Source of the DNA: Chlamydiota bacterium
Lineage (GTDB): Bacteria; Auribacterota; UBA3054; B51-G9
Assembly (NCBI GenBank): GCA_003648225.1
Contig: QMOL01000054.1
Location: 1 to 11,761, forward strand
Direction of reading: 5' to 3'
Length of the DNA: 11,761 bases
This document shows positions 1 through 6,606 of this stretch, one piece after another. The notes under the pieces were generated by a model. It saw only the letters and a list, made by a program, of their open reading frames with translations, did not search any database and was not told where the DNA came from. The first letter of the stretch is position 1, and each line of letters starts with the position of its first letter. The position numbers and the translations under genes were made by a program.

Positions 1-321
1 AATCGTTTCTTCGTTCCACGCAAGTTTTATATTTTTTTCAGCGGTTAAATGCTGCCATAAAGCGGATTTCTGGAATACCATCGCGATATTCCTGTCATAA
101 GGATTCATCTCGCGGTAAATTTTAATATCTGAGATTATCAGTTCGTCATAAGCCGCATCGATAAATCCGGCGAAAATTTTGAAAAGCGTTGTTTTTCCTG
201 AACCGGATATTCCGTTTATATGAATAAACGGAGAGGAATTTATTTCGCGGCATAAATTATTAAAAACCGGAGCAGAAGATTTATATCCGAAATTCAAATT
301 TTTAACTTTTAAAAGTTCCAT
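1..321 (-). CDS. ABC transporter ATP-binding protein, C-terminus cut by window edge
   Basis: This is the N-terminal 107 residues of an ABC-type ATPase, which would power the membrane permease encoded just upstream. The Walker A motif is GISGSGKT at residues 37-44, with the nucleotide-binding lysine at 43. The Q-loop glutamine is at 84, in the stretch AMVFQKSALW, and is followed by the usual HLTAEKNI-type segment. The signature motif, Walker B and H-loop lie beyond the left edge and cannot be checked. The start is the ATG at 319-321. It lies inside the 3' end of the permease gene, so the two genes overlap by 20 nt, which suggests translational coupling. No Shine-Dalgarno sequence is evident. 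By family, such a subunit sits on the cytoplasmic face of the inner membrane. The substrate cannot be read from this fragment; the partner permease suggests the iron(III)/thiamine/polyamine/sulfate group of importers. Confidence 0.9.
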   Translation of the reverse strand, partial: MELLKVKNLNFGYKSSAPVFNNLCREINSSPFIHINGISGSGKTTLFKIFAGFIDAAYDELIISDIKIYREMNPYDRNIAMVFQKSALWQHLTAEKNIKLAWNEETI

Positions 322-1672
322 ATTTTATTAATGTTTTTGCAAGGGTATAAATTAACAACACCGTTAATATTATAACAAAAATGTAAATTAAAACAATCGC
401 CGCTAAACTGGGAAAATCAGCGTAATGCAATAATAAATTGAGCCTTACAGGTAAAAAACTCTTTCCGGGCGGTACCATCAGAATACTTGTATCAAGGTCT
501 TTCCCGGTAAAATTCAGGATTATAAGCATAATAGTAACAATTCCCGGCAGAAGAATCGGAATGGAGATATATTTTAAACGCTTGGTTTTATTGGAAATAA
601 ATAGTTGCGCGGCGTAATATATATTCTTATTAACTTTACTCTTTAAAAATAATAATAACGAAACCGTAAGCGGAACATATATAACGCATAAAGAGAAGAG
701 CATTGGAACAATTGATTCTCTTAATCCGGATAAAAATTTAAAGTTCCCAAACAAGAAGATTCCTGAAACGGCTACTGCGATATTTCCTAATGAATAAACT
801 GCGCAAAGAATTATTACGGAAATAGCAATGTTTAACTTTTTAAATGAAAACGCGATTATTCCGGCAATTAATGATATGAGCGACACGCCTAACGAAACTT
901 GAATGGTGAATTCCCAGCAGTCAGCTACTTTTAACCAATCAACACTTTTCCATTTATCAAGAAGATAGGTTGTCCAATAAACTGCCGGAAAAATTACCGA
1001 ACTTAGAAACCATAATGAAAAGATGGCAATTCCGGGAAAAAAATAACTGCTTTTTTTATCAAAATTTTCGAGTGAGAAATGCTGCGTTCGTGATGAAGAT
1101 AATAACTTATAGTAAAGAACAGAAATCAAAATCAATATTGGAGCAATAATAAATATTTTCTTGAAAAACGGGGTGAAAGAGTAATAAGTATTAAACTCGG
1201 CAAATAAGTAATTGGGCAGTAATTCTATTTCCCAATGCGCAGGCAGAGAGAAATTATGAAACATCCAGAGAAACATAATTAATGAAAACGGAACCATCAA
1301 CTGCAGAAATTTTATGAAATATATTTTCCAGAATCTGTGAAATGGAGATGCAAGTGAACAACTTGATAAAAAGTCGGATGTTTCAAAATGCGAGGAGAGT
1401 AATAATCCCGGAATAAATATGAAAGGGAATCCGACAATAAAATACGACAAAGCCAGTCCTAATACTTTTGGAGTTTCAGGAAGAAAAATCTGCAGCGTCA
1501 TCGGAAATACAATGTCAGGAAGAAAAAGTCCGGTTAAACTAATTAGACAGATAATAAGTTTTTTGTTGAATGATAAACCAAGCAGCCGCCATAAGGCATA
1601 ACCGACCGTGATATGAATAATCGCGGTTATGCTTATAATCCAGACAAGACTTTTTAGAATGACTATTATCAT
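302..1672 (-). CDS. ABC transporter permease, fused two-domain (FbpB/ThiP-like)
   Basis: This 456-residue, very hydrophobic protein has about 11 predicted membrane spans, near residues 5-30, 38-60, 70-95, 118-140, 171-190, 209-232, 255-277, 280-308, 321-345, 370-388 and 421-449. The arrangement looks like two permease half-domains in one chain, as in FbpB-, ThiP- and SfuB-type importers of iron(III) or thiamine. The second half has a recognisable ATPase-coupling (EAA) loop around 352-377, with AA at 354-355 and IPILLPGI at 371-378. The normal leading glutamate is Y and the central glycycine position appears to be S. The first-half loop (about 99-125) is even weaker. The segment MVPPGKSFLPVR (399-410) resembles the periplasmic loop of Fe3+-type permeases. 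No substrate-binding protein is adjacent in the window. The start is the ATG at 1670-1672 with no Shine-Dalgarno sequence. Family membership is fairly sure; the substrate is not. Confidence 0.82.
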   Translation of the reverse strand: MIIVILKSLVWIISITAIIHITVGYALWRLLGLSFNKKLIICLISLTGLFLPDIVFPMTLQIFLPETPKVLGLALSYFIVGFPFIFIPGLLLSSHFETSDFLSSCSLASPFHRFWKIYFIKFLQLMVPFSLIMFLWMFHNFSLPAHWEIELLPNYLFAEFNTYYSFTPFFKKIFIIAPILILISVLYYKLLSSSRTQHFSLENFDKKSSYFFPGIAIFSLWFLSSVIFPAVYWTTYLLDKWKSVDWLKVADCWEFTIQVSLGVSLISLIAGIIAFSFKKLNIAISVIILCAVYSLGNIAVAVSGIFLFGNFKFLSGLRESIVPMLFSLCVIYVPLTVSLLLFLKSKVNKNIYYAAQLFISNKTKRLKYISIPILLPGIVTIMLIILNFTGKDLDTSILMVPPGKSFLPVRLNLLLHYADFPSLAAIVLIYIFVIILTVLLIYTLAKTLIKYGTFKS

Positions 1673-1682
1673 TTATCTGCCA

Positions 1683-1706
1683 CTAAGACTCTAAGGCACT
1701 AAGAGT
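1683..1706. repeat. 8-nt tandem repeat, three CTAAG units
   Basis: CTAAG recurs at 1683, 1691 and 1699, an exact 8-nt period with variable last three bases (ACT, GCA, AGT). The repeat begins about 10 nt upstream of the permease start and directly precedes the 9-nt arrays. No protein or RNA function is apparent. Confidence 0.6.
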
Positions 1707-1712
1707 ATAATT

Positions 1713-1849
1713 TAATTGGTCTAATTGATCTAATTGACCTAATTAATCTAAATAATGACCAAACTAACAAAAAAACAATTTGTTAATTTCTTTATATTGG
1801 GTTATTGGTATTTTTTTAGAAATTAGAATAATTAGAGTAATTAGAAATT
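1713..1849. repeat. Imperfect hairpin built from 9-nt repeats, copy 1
   Basis: The left arm has four 9-nt units beginning TAATT at 1713, 1722, 1731 and 1740 (form TAATTGRYC). The right arm has AATTAG at 1821, 1830 and 1839, the same 9-nt period in the opposite orientation. Nearer the centre, ACCAAACTAAC (1758-1768) can pair with GTTATTGGT (1801-1809) with a small bulge, leaving a loop of about 32 nt. The element fills most of the 176-nt gap between the DUF4416 gene and the permease gene. The segment 1739-1765 matches the reverse complement of 10369-10395 at 23 of 27 positions, so the two loci belong to one dispersed family. It could act as a weak terminator or mRNA-end structure for the DUF4416 gene, but there is no clean G+C stem with a U-tract. 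Confidence 0.65.
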
Positions 1850-2379
1850 TATTTCCTTTGTTTTCTATAAGTTAAGAACTTCTGTCGCTCTTTTTCAAAA
1901 AAATCTAAAACAATATCTGAACGGTAATCCGCGTAAGTCCATGGCAGGGGAGCCAGCTTTCCTTTATTAACCATGAGGGTTACTTCGGCGAAAATACCGT
2001 TCTGCAAATAAATTCTGTGACTGAAGTCTTTTCCGGTTGTCAGAATTAAGTTGTGGGCGGTTAGAAGTCCGGGATCAAGGTTTACCCTGCGTTTACCTTC
2101 TTTTATGAATTCTGATTCAATTTCGTTTGTTTTGAGCTTTGTTTCAGCTTGAGCATCGGGGGAGATATGTTTTTTAAAAGTAAGGAATGACCGCAAAATA
2201 TTCTCACCCATCTCCGGTTCATAATAATTTGTGAAAGAAAACGGGAATTCGTCTGATCGGGCTGCAACGGGACCAAACGCATTTTCGAGCCGCGAAATAA
2301 TCGTTTCGCGTGAAATTTCAGGTTGGCGCATTATTCCGCAGAGGAGTATTCCGGATTCCGGTTCGTTTGGTATGCTCAT
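1849..2379 (-). CDS. DUF4416 family protein of unknown function
   Basis: This is a 176-residue soluble protein with no signal peptide or membrane span. It matches the DUF4416 family as I know it. An early aromatic stretch FSFTNYYEPEMG lies at 47-58, then KRRVNLDPG at 96-104, DFSHRIYL at 118-125, and PWTYADYRS at 146-154. These are the family's most conserved blocks, and the length is typical. Conserved charged and aromatic residues (D102, D118, H121, D151) could form a binding or active site, but no activity is established that I know of. The start ATG (2377-2379) is preceded by an A/T-rich stretch without Shine-Dalgarno. The gene is flanked by repeat-rich gaps and separated from tig by a strong terminator, so it is probably its own transcription unit. 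Assignment is by recalled motifs; function is unknown. Confidence 0.83.
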   Translation of the reverse strand: MSIPNEPESGILLCGIMRQPEISRETIISRLENAFGPVAARSDEFPFSFTNYYEPEMGENILRSFLTFKKHISPDAQAETKLKTNEIESEFIKEGKRRVNLDPGLLTAHNLILTTGKDFSHRIYLQNGIFAEVTLMVNKGKLAPLPWTYADYRSDIVLDFFEKERQKFLTYRKQRK

Positions 2380-2423
2380 GAAATTGAAAATTTGTTAATC
2401 TAGAAATTTATGAATTCACATTA

Positions 2424-2454
2424 TATAATTATACCGATTTAACTTATAATTATA
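2424..2454. promoter_or_regulatory. Paired TATAATTATA palindromes upstream of the DUF4416 gene
   Basis: The self-complementary decamer TATAATTATA occurs at 2424-2433 and again at 2445-2454, a 21-nt start-to-start spacing, or about two helical turns. Each contains a perfect -10-like TATAAT on both strands, so this is the best candidate promoter or operator region for the minus-strand DUF4416 gene, whose start lies 45 nt away. No convincing -35 element sits at the right distance on the minus strand (TATAAG or TTTATA at 17 nt). In such AT-rich sequence the pair could be chance. Confidence 0.35.
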
Positions 2455-2480
2455 AAGGAGTGGGTTGAATATCCACTAAT

Positions 2481-2531
2481 CCAATAACCAATAACTAATA
2501 ACTAATAACTAATAACTAAGGCCTAATAACC
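2481..2531. repeat. 7-nt tandem array (AATAACY units)
   Basis: AATAAC occurs at 2483, 2490, 2497, 2504 and 2511, then again in phase at 2525 after one divergent unit (AAGGCCT at 2518-2524). Seven consecutive 7-nt positions are therefore recognisable. The array lies between the DUF4416 promoter region and the structured element at 2544-2620. The GTTATTGG stretch at 1801-1808 is its reverse-complement style, which links it to the other intergenic repeats. It contains no open frame. Confidence 0.8.
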
Positions 2532-2543
2532 GTTTCGTATATT

Positions 2544-2620
2544 TTAAGTAGCTGATTTGGACTCCAAATCAGTTGTAGCCTTAATTACTCACTTCGAGTC
2601 GGAGTGAACTACTCAATCCA
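2544..2620. other. Foldable intergenic element, three-way-junction shape, unknown
   Basis: A 9-bp perfect stem is formed by CTGATTTGG (2552-2560) and CCAAATCAG (2564-2572) with loop ACT. A second stem pairs TCACT (2589-2593) with AGTGA (2603-2607). An outer helix pairs TTAAGTAG (2544-2551) with CTACTCAA (2609-2616) with one A-C mismatch. On the plus strand it ends in TCCA and runs into the terminator at 2627. The outline recalls a tRNA that lacks its D-arm, but there is no D-arm, no U33-containing seven-base anticodon loop and no standard T-loop, so I do not call a tRNA. It may instead be a REP-like palindromic repeat or a decayed RNA gene. Confidence 0.4.
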
Positions 2621-2626
2621 TCCGAT

Positions 2627-2662
2627 AAAAAAAGCGCGAACAAAATTGTTCGCGCTTTTTTA
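2627..2662. terminator. Bidirectional intrinsic terminator after tig
   Basis: GCGCGAACAA (2634-2643) pairs perfectly with TTGTTCGCGC (2646-2655). It is flanked by an A-run (2627-2633) and a T-run (2656-2661), giving a G+C-rich stem followed by a U-tract in either direction. It lies 36 nt past the tig stop codon and so should end the minus-strand gyrB-gyrA-tig transcript. The symmetric A/T flanks mean it can also stop plus-strand transcripts coming from 2380-2626. Confidence 0.92.
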
Positions 2663-2697
2663 TTATTTCCAATTCCGTTTGTATTTATTTTCGGGAA

Positions 2698-3993
2698 TTA
2701 TTTCTCTTTAATATCAGCGGCTTCAATAATAATGTCCAACGCTTTTTCGTTCGCCGCTACTGCGTATAATTCTCTTATACGACCATTGCGTTCAAACATT
2801 TTATAAACCCAGGGAAGTGGTTTTCGAAAAGTTTGCGCGTAGTAATAAAGTTGCGGCATAATATCCTGCTCGGTAACTTTAATTTTTTCTGCGCGTGCGA
2901 TTGAGTCGAGAAGATAATCTTTTCTAAGCTGCTGTTCAGCGACTTCAGCCATTTTTTTCTGGATATTTTCGATATCGCCTTTGATTTGTTCTTCTGTTTC
3001 ACCAGCCTGCATTCTTTGACGAGCTTCACTTTCAACAAGATTTCTAACACGGCTGTTAACCTGCGAAGGCGGCAGAGGGATTTTAACAGTTCTGAGAATT
3101 TCTTCAACAGCCAGTTCTTTAAGTCTTCTATTTTCTTCCTGAACTTTATATTTCAGTTGATTTTCTTCAATATTTTTTTTCAATTCATCAACTGTTTTAC
3201 ATTTAGGATTAATTTTAACTGCTAATTCATCAGTTAATTCCGGTTTTTTCATTTCTCTGATAGATTTTATTTCAACAGAAAAATTGACTTTTTTCCCGGC
3301 AACTTTGCTTATCGCGAAATCAGATGGGGCATCTAAATCAAATTCCAGAGTTTCACCGATTTTAGCACCAACAAGTTTGTCAGGAAATCCAGGCATTGGA
3401 ATTTTTCTGTCGGAATTAACTTCAATCCATGCGTCTTTCCTGTTGAATGCTTCTTCTCCATTTGCTGTGCCGACATAATCAACAATTAGCCAGTCGCCGA
3501 AAACAGCCGGACGATTATCGGTAATATCTTCAAGAGTTGAGTGCTGTTCGATCAATTTTTCGAGAGTATTTTTGACATCATCATCAGTGATTTCACTTTT
3601 TCTTTTTGTAAGTTTAAGATTTTTGTAATCAGGAAGTTTTACAGCGGGAGCGACTTCGAATTCAACTGTGAATTTCAACTCGCCGTCTTCCGGGAAAGTA
3701 ACTTCTTCCTCCATACTGGCACCCGTAATCGGTTCAAGTCTGTTTTGCTTAATGACTGAATCAATAATTTTTTTAATCATATCTTCAAGAGCATAACTCT
3801 GGATTTCTTTTTTGTATTTTTTCTCAACGAGTTCGCGGGGCGCTTTACCCGGCCGAAATCCCGCGACAGGGATATATTTATTTTGTTCTTTAAACGCTTG
3901 TTCGTATGCTGCGTCAAGTTTCTCGCGGCTTACTTCGCATTCGAGGATAACTTCACACGGAGTTTTAGTTTTTAATTTAGCTTTAATAGACAT
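2698..3993 (-). CDS. tig: Trigger factor, ribosome-associated chaperone
   Basis: Trigger factor binds near the ribosomal exit tunnel and shields emerging chains. It also has peptidyl-prolyl isomerase activity. At 431 residues the protein has the family's normal length and all three parts. The N-terminal ribosome-binding domain (about 1-120) has the signature GFRPGKAP at 45-52. An FKBP-type isomerase domain spans about 160-245, starting at GDWLIVDYVG (166-175). A helical C-terminal chaperone region spans about 250-431 and is rich in charged residues. The start ATG (3991-3993) follows an AT-rich stretch with no Shine-Dalgarno sequence and lies 32 nt after the gyrA stop. No promoter or terminator is evident in that gap, so tig is probably the last gene of the gyrase operon. 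This is unusual, because tig more often stands next to clpP-clpX. The bidirectional terminator follows. Confidence 0.97.
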   Translation of the reverse strand: MSIKAKLKTKTPCEVILECEVSREKLDAAYEQAFKEQNKYIPVAGFRPGKAPRELVEKKYKKEIQSYALEDMIKKIIDSVIKQNRLEPITGASMEEEVTFPEDGELKFTVEFEVAPAVKLPDYKNLKLTKRKSEITDDDVKNTLEKLIEQHSTLEDITDNRPAVFGDWLIVDYVGTANGEEAFNRKDAWIEVNSDRKIPMPGFPDKLVGAKIGETLEFDLDAPSDFAISKVAGKKVNFSVEIKSIREMKKPELTDELAVKINPKCKTVDELKKNIEENQLKYKVQEENRRLKELAVEEILRTVKIPLPPSQVNSRVRNLVESEARQRMQAGETEEQIKGDIENIQKKMAEVAEQQLRKDYLLDSIARAEKIKVTEQDIMPQLYYYAQTFRKPLPWVYKMFERNGRIRELYAVAANEKALDIIIEAADIKEK

Positions 3994-4025
3994 GATTTTA
4001 TATAGGTTATTAAGTTAGAATATTC

Positions 4026-6605
4026 TTATTTCTCAGTATCATTATTCTCCATATCGTCAACACTTTCAGTATTTTCGACATTTACTTCGGTAGAAACGAT
4101 TTCCGCTTCAGCGGCAATATTATCACCCTCGGCAAGATTGTTCTCTGATTTATCATCTGTTCTGTTGGATTCACTTGCAAGAACACGGCTGGCACAAACT
4201 AATTTGTCACCTTCGGCAAGTCGGGATGCCCGAACGCCTTGAGTATTTCTTCCAATTTCTCTAAACTCGTTTGCGCGGGTTCGTGCTAATTGACCGCCTT
4301 CGCTTACCATAACGATCTCGTCAGTTTCATTAACGGTAAAAGAGCTGATGACTTTTCCGTTTCTTTCATTAGTTTTGATTGTGATAACGCCTTTACCGCC
4401 ACGCTTTTGCACGCGCCATTCGCTAAAGGTGGTTCTTTTACCGAATCCCTTTTCTGTGAGAACAAGAACACTTGTATTTTCGTCATCAACGATTTCCATA
4501 CCGATAACATAATCGCCTTTACGCAATCTAATACCTCTTACCCCTCTTGTAGTTCTGCCTTGTTTTCTACAATCATTTTCAGAAAATCTGATTGATAAAC
4601 CATTTCGTGTAACGATAAGCACATCGTCGTGGCCACTGGTGATTTTAACATCTTCGAGTATGTCATCTGAATCGATATTGATAGCGTTAATTCCGCCTTT
4701 TCTCGGGTGGCTGTAATCAGTAAGCGCGGATTTTTTTACAATTCCTTTTCTTGTGCACATCATAAGGCAGCGTACACCATCAAATTCGCGAATTCTAATC
4801 ATAGAAGCAATTTTCTCTTCGTTGCTGATATTTAAGAGGTTGACGATAGCTTTCCCTTTCGCATCACGTGCCATTTGCGGAACTTCATAAGCTTTAATCC
4901 AGTGAACTTGTCCGCTTTTTGTGAAAATTAGCAGGTAGTCATGAGTAGAAGCCGTAAAAACGTGCTCAACAAAATCTTCGTCTTTCATTGACATACCGCG
5001 AACACCGGTTCCGCCTCGATGGCGTGAACGGAAAGTGCCTACCGGACATCGTTTAATATATCCGGCGTGAGTAACTGTTATAATGGTAGTCTCATCAGCA
5101 ATAAGATCTTCCATTTTAAGATCATCAGCCCTTTCAATTATGTCCGATCTTCTTTCATCGCCGAAGCGTTTTTTAAGGGTTTTCAGTTCTTCAAGTATAA
5201 TTCCCATCAGAACACCCGGATTATTAAGGATAGAATTAAGATATTCTATCAGTTTAAGTATTTCTTCATATTCATCCTGAAGTTTTTCCTTTTCAAGACC
5301 TGTTAATTGATACAGTCTCATGTCAAGTATCGCTTTGGCCTGTATCTCAGTGAATTTGAATTGCTCGATTAATCCGGCATTAGCTTCATCACGGTTTTTC
5401 GACCCGCGAATAAGTTTAATTATTTTATCGATAATGTCAAGCGCCTTTAAGAAACCTTCAAGAATGTGCGCGCGAAGTTCAGCCTTTTCAAGGTCAAATC
5501 GTGTTCGCTTGATAATAACATCTTTTCTATGCTCAATAAATCTGTTTAATACAACTTTAAGTCCGTTCGTTTTTGGCTGTCCATCTTCAATAGAAAGCAG
5601 GATTCCACCGAAAGTAGTTTGAAGTTGGGTGTGCTTGTAAAGCTGATTAAGAACGACTTCGGGTATTTCCCCACGCTTCATTTCAACAACAATTCTAACG
5701 CCGTCTTTATCTGATTCATCTCTAAGGTCTGAAATGCCTGTAATTTTCTTTTCGTTAACAAGTTTAGCAATCGTGGTAACAAGAGTGGCTTTATTAACCA
5801 TATAAGGGATTTCAGTAATGATAATACATTCTTTACCCTGCTTAGTAGGTTCAACTCCGGCTTTCCCGCGTACCCGCAGTTTTCCGCGACCTGTTTCATA
5901 AAGCCTTTTAATTTCTGATGTGCCGCAAATTACGCCGCCTGTCGCAAAATCAGGCCCGGGAATGACTTCCAATAGTTCGTCAAGAGTGCATTCGGGATTA
6001 TCAATTATCATTGCAATCGCATCACATAGTTCTACAAGATTGTGTGATGGAACATTTGTCGCCATACCAACGGCAATACCGGCTGTGCCATTTAATAATA
6101 GCTGTGGCACTTTTGTCGGCAAAACGGTTGGCTCCATAACCGATTCATCGAAATTCGGAGTGAAATTAACAGTATTTTTGTCAATGTCCGCAAGCATGTA
6201 CTCGGCAAGCTCTGTCATTCTGGATTCAGTGTATCTGTAAGCAGCAGCTTTATCTCCGTCAAGTGATCCGAAATTACCTTGACCTTCAATAAGGGGATAT
6301 CTCATATTCCACGGTTGAGCCATACGAACAAGAGTGTCGTAAACAGCCGAATCGCCATGCGGGTGGTATTTTTTCAGTACTTCACCTACCACACCCGCGC
6401 ACTTAGTGAATTTTCTGTTGTGCAGTAAACCTTCGCGAAACATAGCGTAAAGAATTCTGCGATGGACAGGTTTCAAACCATCTCGTATTTCCGGCAGCGC
6501 GCGACTGATAATAACGCTCATTGAATAATCGATGAACGAAGTTTTCATTTCGTCAATAACGGAAACGGATAATATCTTTTCGTTTTTAGTGTAAATTTGT
6601 TCCAT
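4026..6605 (-). CDS. gyrA: DNA gyrase subunit A
   Basis: GyrA forms the A2B2 gyrase with GyrB, cuts and rejoins DNA, and introduces negative supercoils. The 859 residues are typical. The catalytic tyrosine is Y125 in RYTE (124-127). The quinolone-contact region reads KYHPHGDSAVYD (79-90), with S86 and D90 at the positions of E. coli S83 and D87, so the common resistance substitutions are absent. The breakage-reunion domain runs to about 500 and the DNA-wrapping beta-pinwheel domain from about 505 to 810. It contains a GyrA-box, QKRGGKG, at 733-739, which supports gyrase rather than topoisomerase IV. The last 50 residues form an acidic low-complexity tail, which in other gyrases tunes supercoiling. 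The ATG at 6603-6605 lies one nucleotide after the gyrB stop (TAA-C-ATG), so translation is likely coupled. Confidence 0.98.
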   Translation of the reverse strand: MEQIYTKNEKILSVSVIDEMKTSFIDYSMSVIISRALPEIRDGLKPVHRRILYAMFREGLLHNRKFTKCAGVVGEVLKKYHPHGDSAVYDTLVRMAQPWNMRYPLIEGQGNFGSLDGDKAAAYRYTESRMTELAEYMLADIDKNTVNFTPNFDESVMEPTVLPTKVPQLLLNGTAGIAVGMATNVPSHNLVELCDAIAMIIDNPECTLDELLEVIPGPDFATGGVICGTSEIKRLYETGRGKLRVRGKAGVEPTKQGKECIIITEIPYMVNKATLVTTIAKLVNEKKITGISDLRDESDKDGVRIVVEMKRGEIPEVVLNQLYKHTQLQTTFGGILLSIEDGQPKTNGLKVVLNRFIEHRKDVIIKRTRFDLEKAELRAHILEGFLKALDIIDKIIKLIRGSKNRDEANAGLIEQFKFTEIQAKAILDMRLYQLTGLEKEKLQDEYEEILKLIEYLNSILNNPGVLMGIILEELKTLKKRFGDERRSDIIERADDLKMEDLIADETTIITVTHAGYIKRCPVGTFRSRHRGGTGVRGMSMKDEDFVEHVFTASTHDYLLIFTKSGQVHWIKAYEVPQMARDAKGKAIVNLLNISNEEKIASMIRIREFDGVRCLMMCTRKGIVKKSALTDYSHPRKGGINAINIDSDDILEDVKITSGHDDVLIVTRNGLSIRFSENDCRKQGRTTRGVRGIRLRKGDYVIGMEIVDDENTSVLVLTEKGFGKRTTFSEWRVQKRGGKGVITIKTNERNGKVISSFTVNETDEIVMVSEGGQLARTRANEFREIGRNTQGVRASRLAEGDKLVCASRVLASESNRTDDKSENNLAEGDNIAAEAEIVSTEVNVENTESVDDMENNDTEK

Positions 6606-6606
6606 G

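Noticed and set aside
1419..1601. Plus-strand open frame of 60 codons opposite the permease.
   Set aside because: It is antisense to a hydrophobic membrane protein and has no start context or recognisable sequence.
1683..1849. A CRISPR array, suggested by regular repeats.
   Set aside because: The units are 8-9 nt with no unique spacers of 25-40 nt between them. They are simple tandem repeats.
2544..2620. A tRNA gene (the hairpin near CTCCAAA hints at a Trp-like anticodon loop, and CCA lies at 2618-2620).
   Set aside because: The CTCCAAA reading leaves an anticodon stem with mismatches, there is no D-arm, the T-loop lacks the standard TTCRANY closed by G-C, and the best-pairing hairpin has a 3-nt loop.
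4290..4595. Plus-strand open frame of 101 codons inside gyrA, and similar antisense frames across gyrA, gyrB and tig.
   Set aside because: These are shadows of well-conserved minus-strand genes. None shows a recognisable domain, and their composition follows the codon pattern of the real gene.
5440..6605. Quinolone-resistance changes in GyrA.
   Set aside because: S86 and D90, at the positions of E. coli S83 and D87, are the sensitive-type residues.
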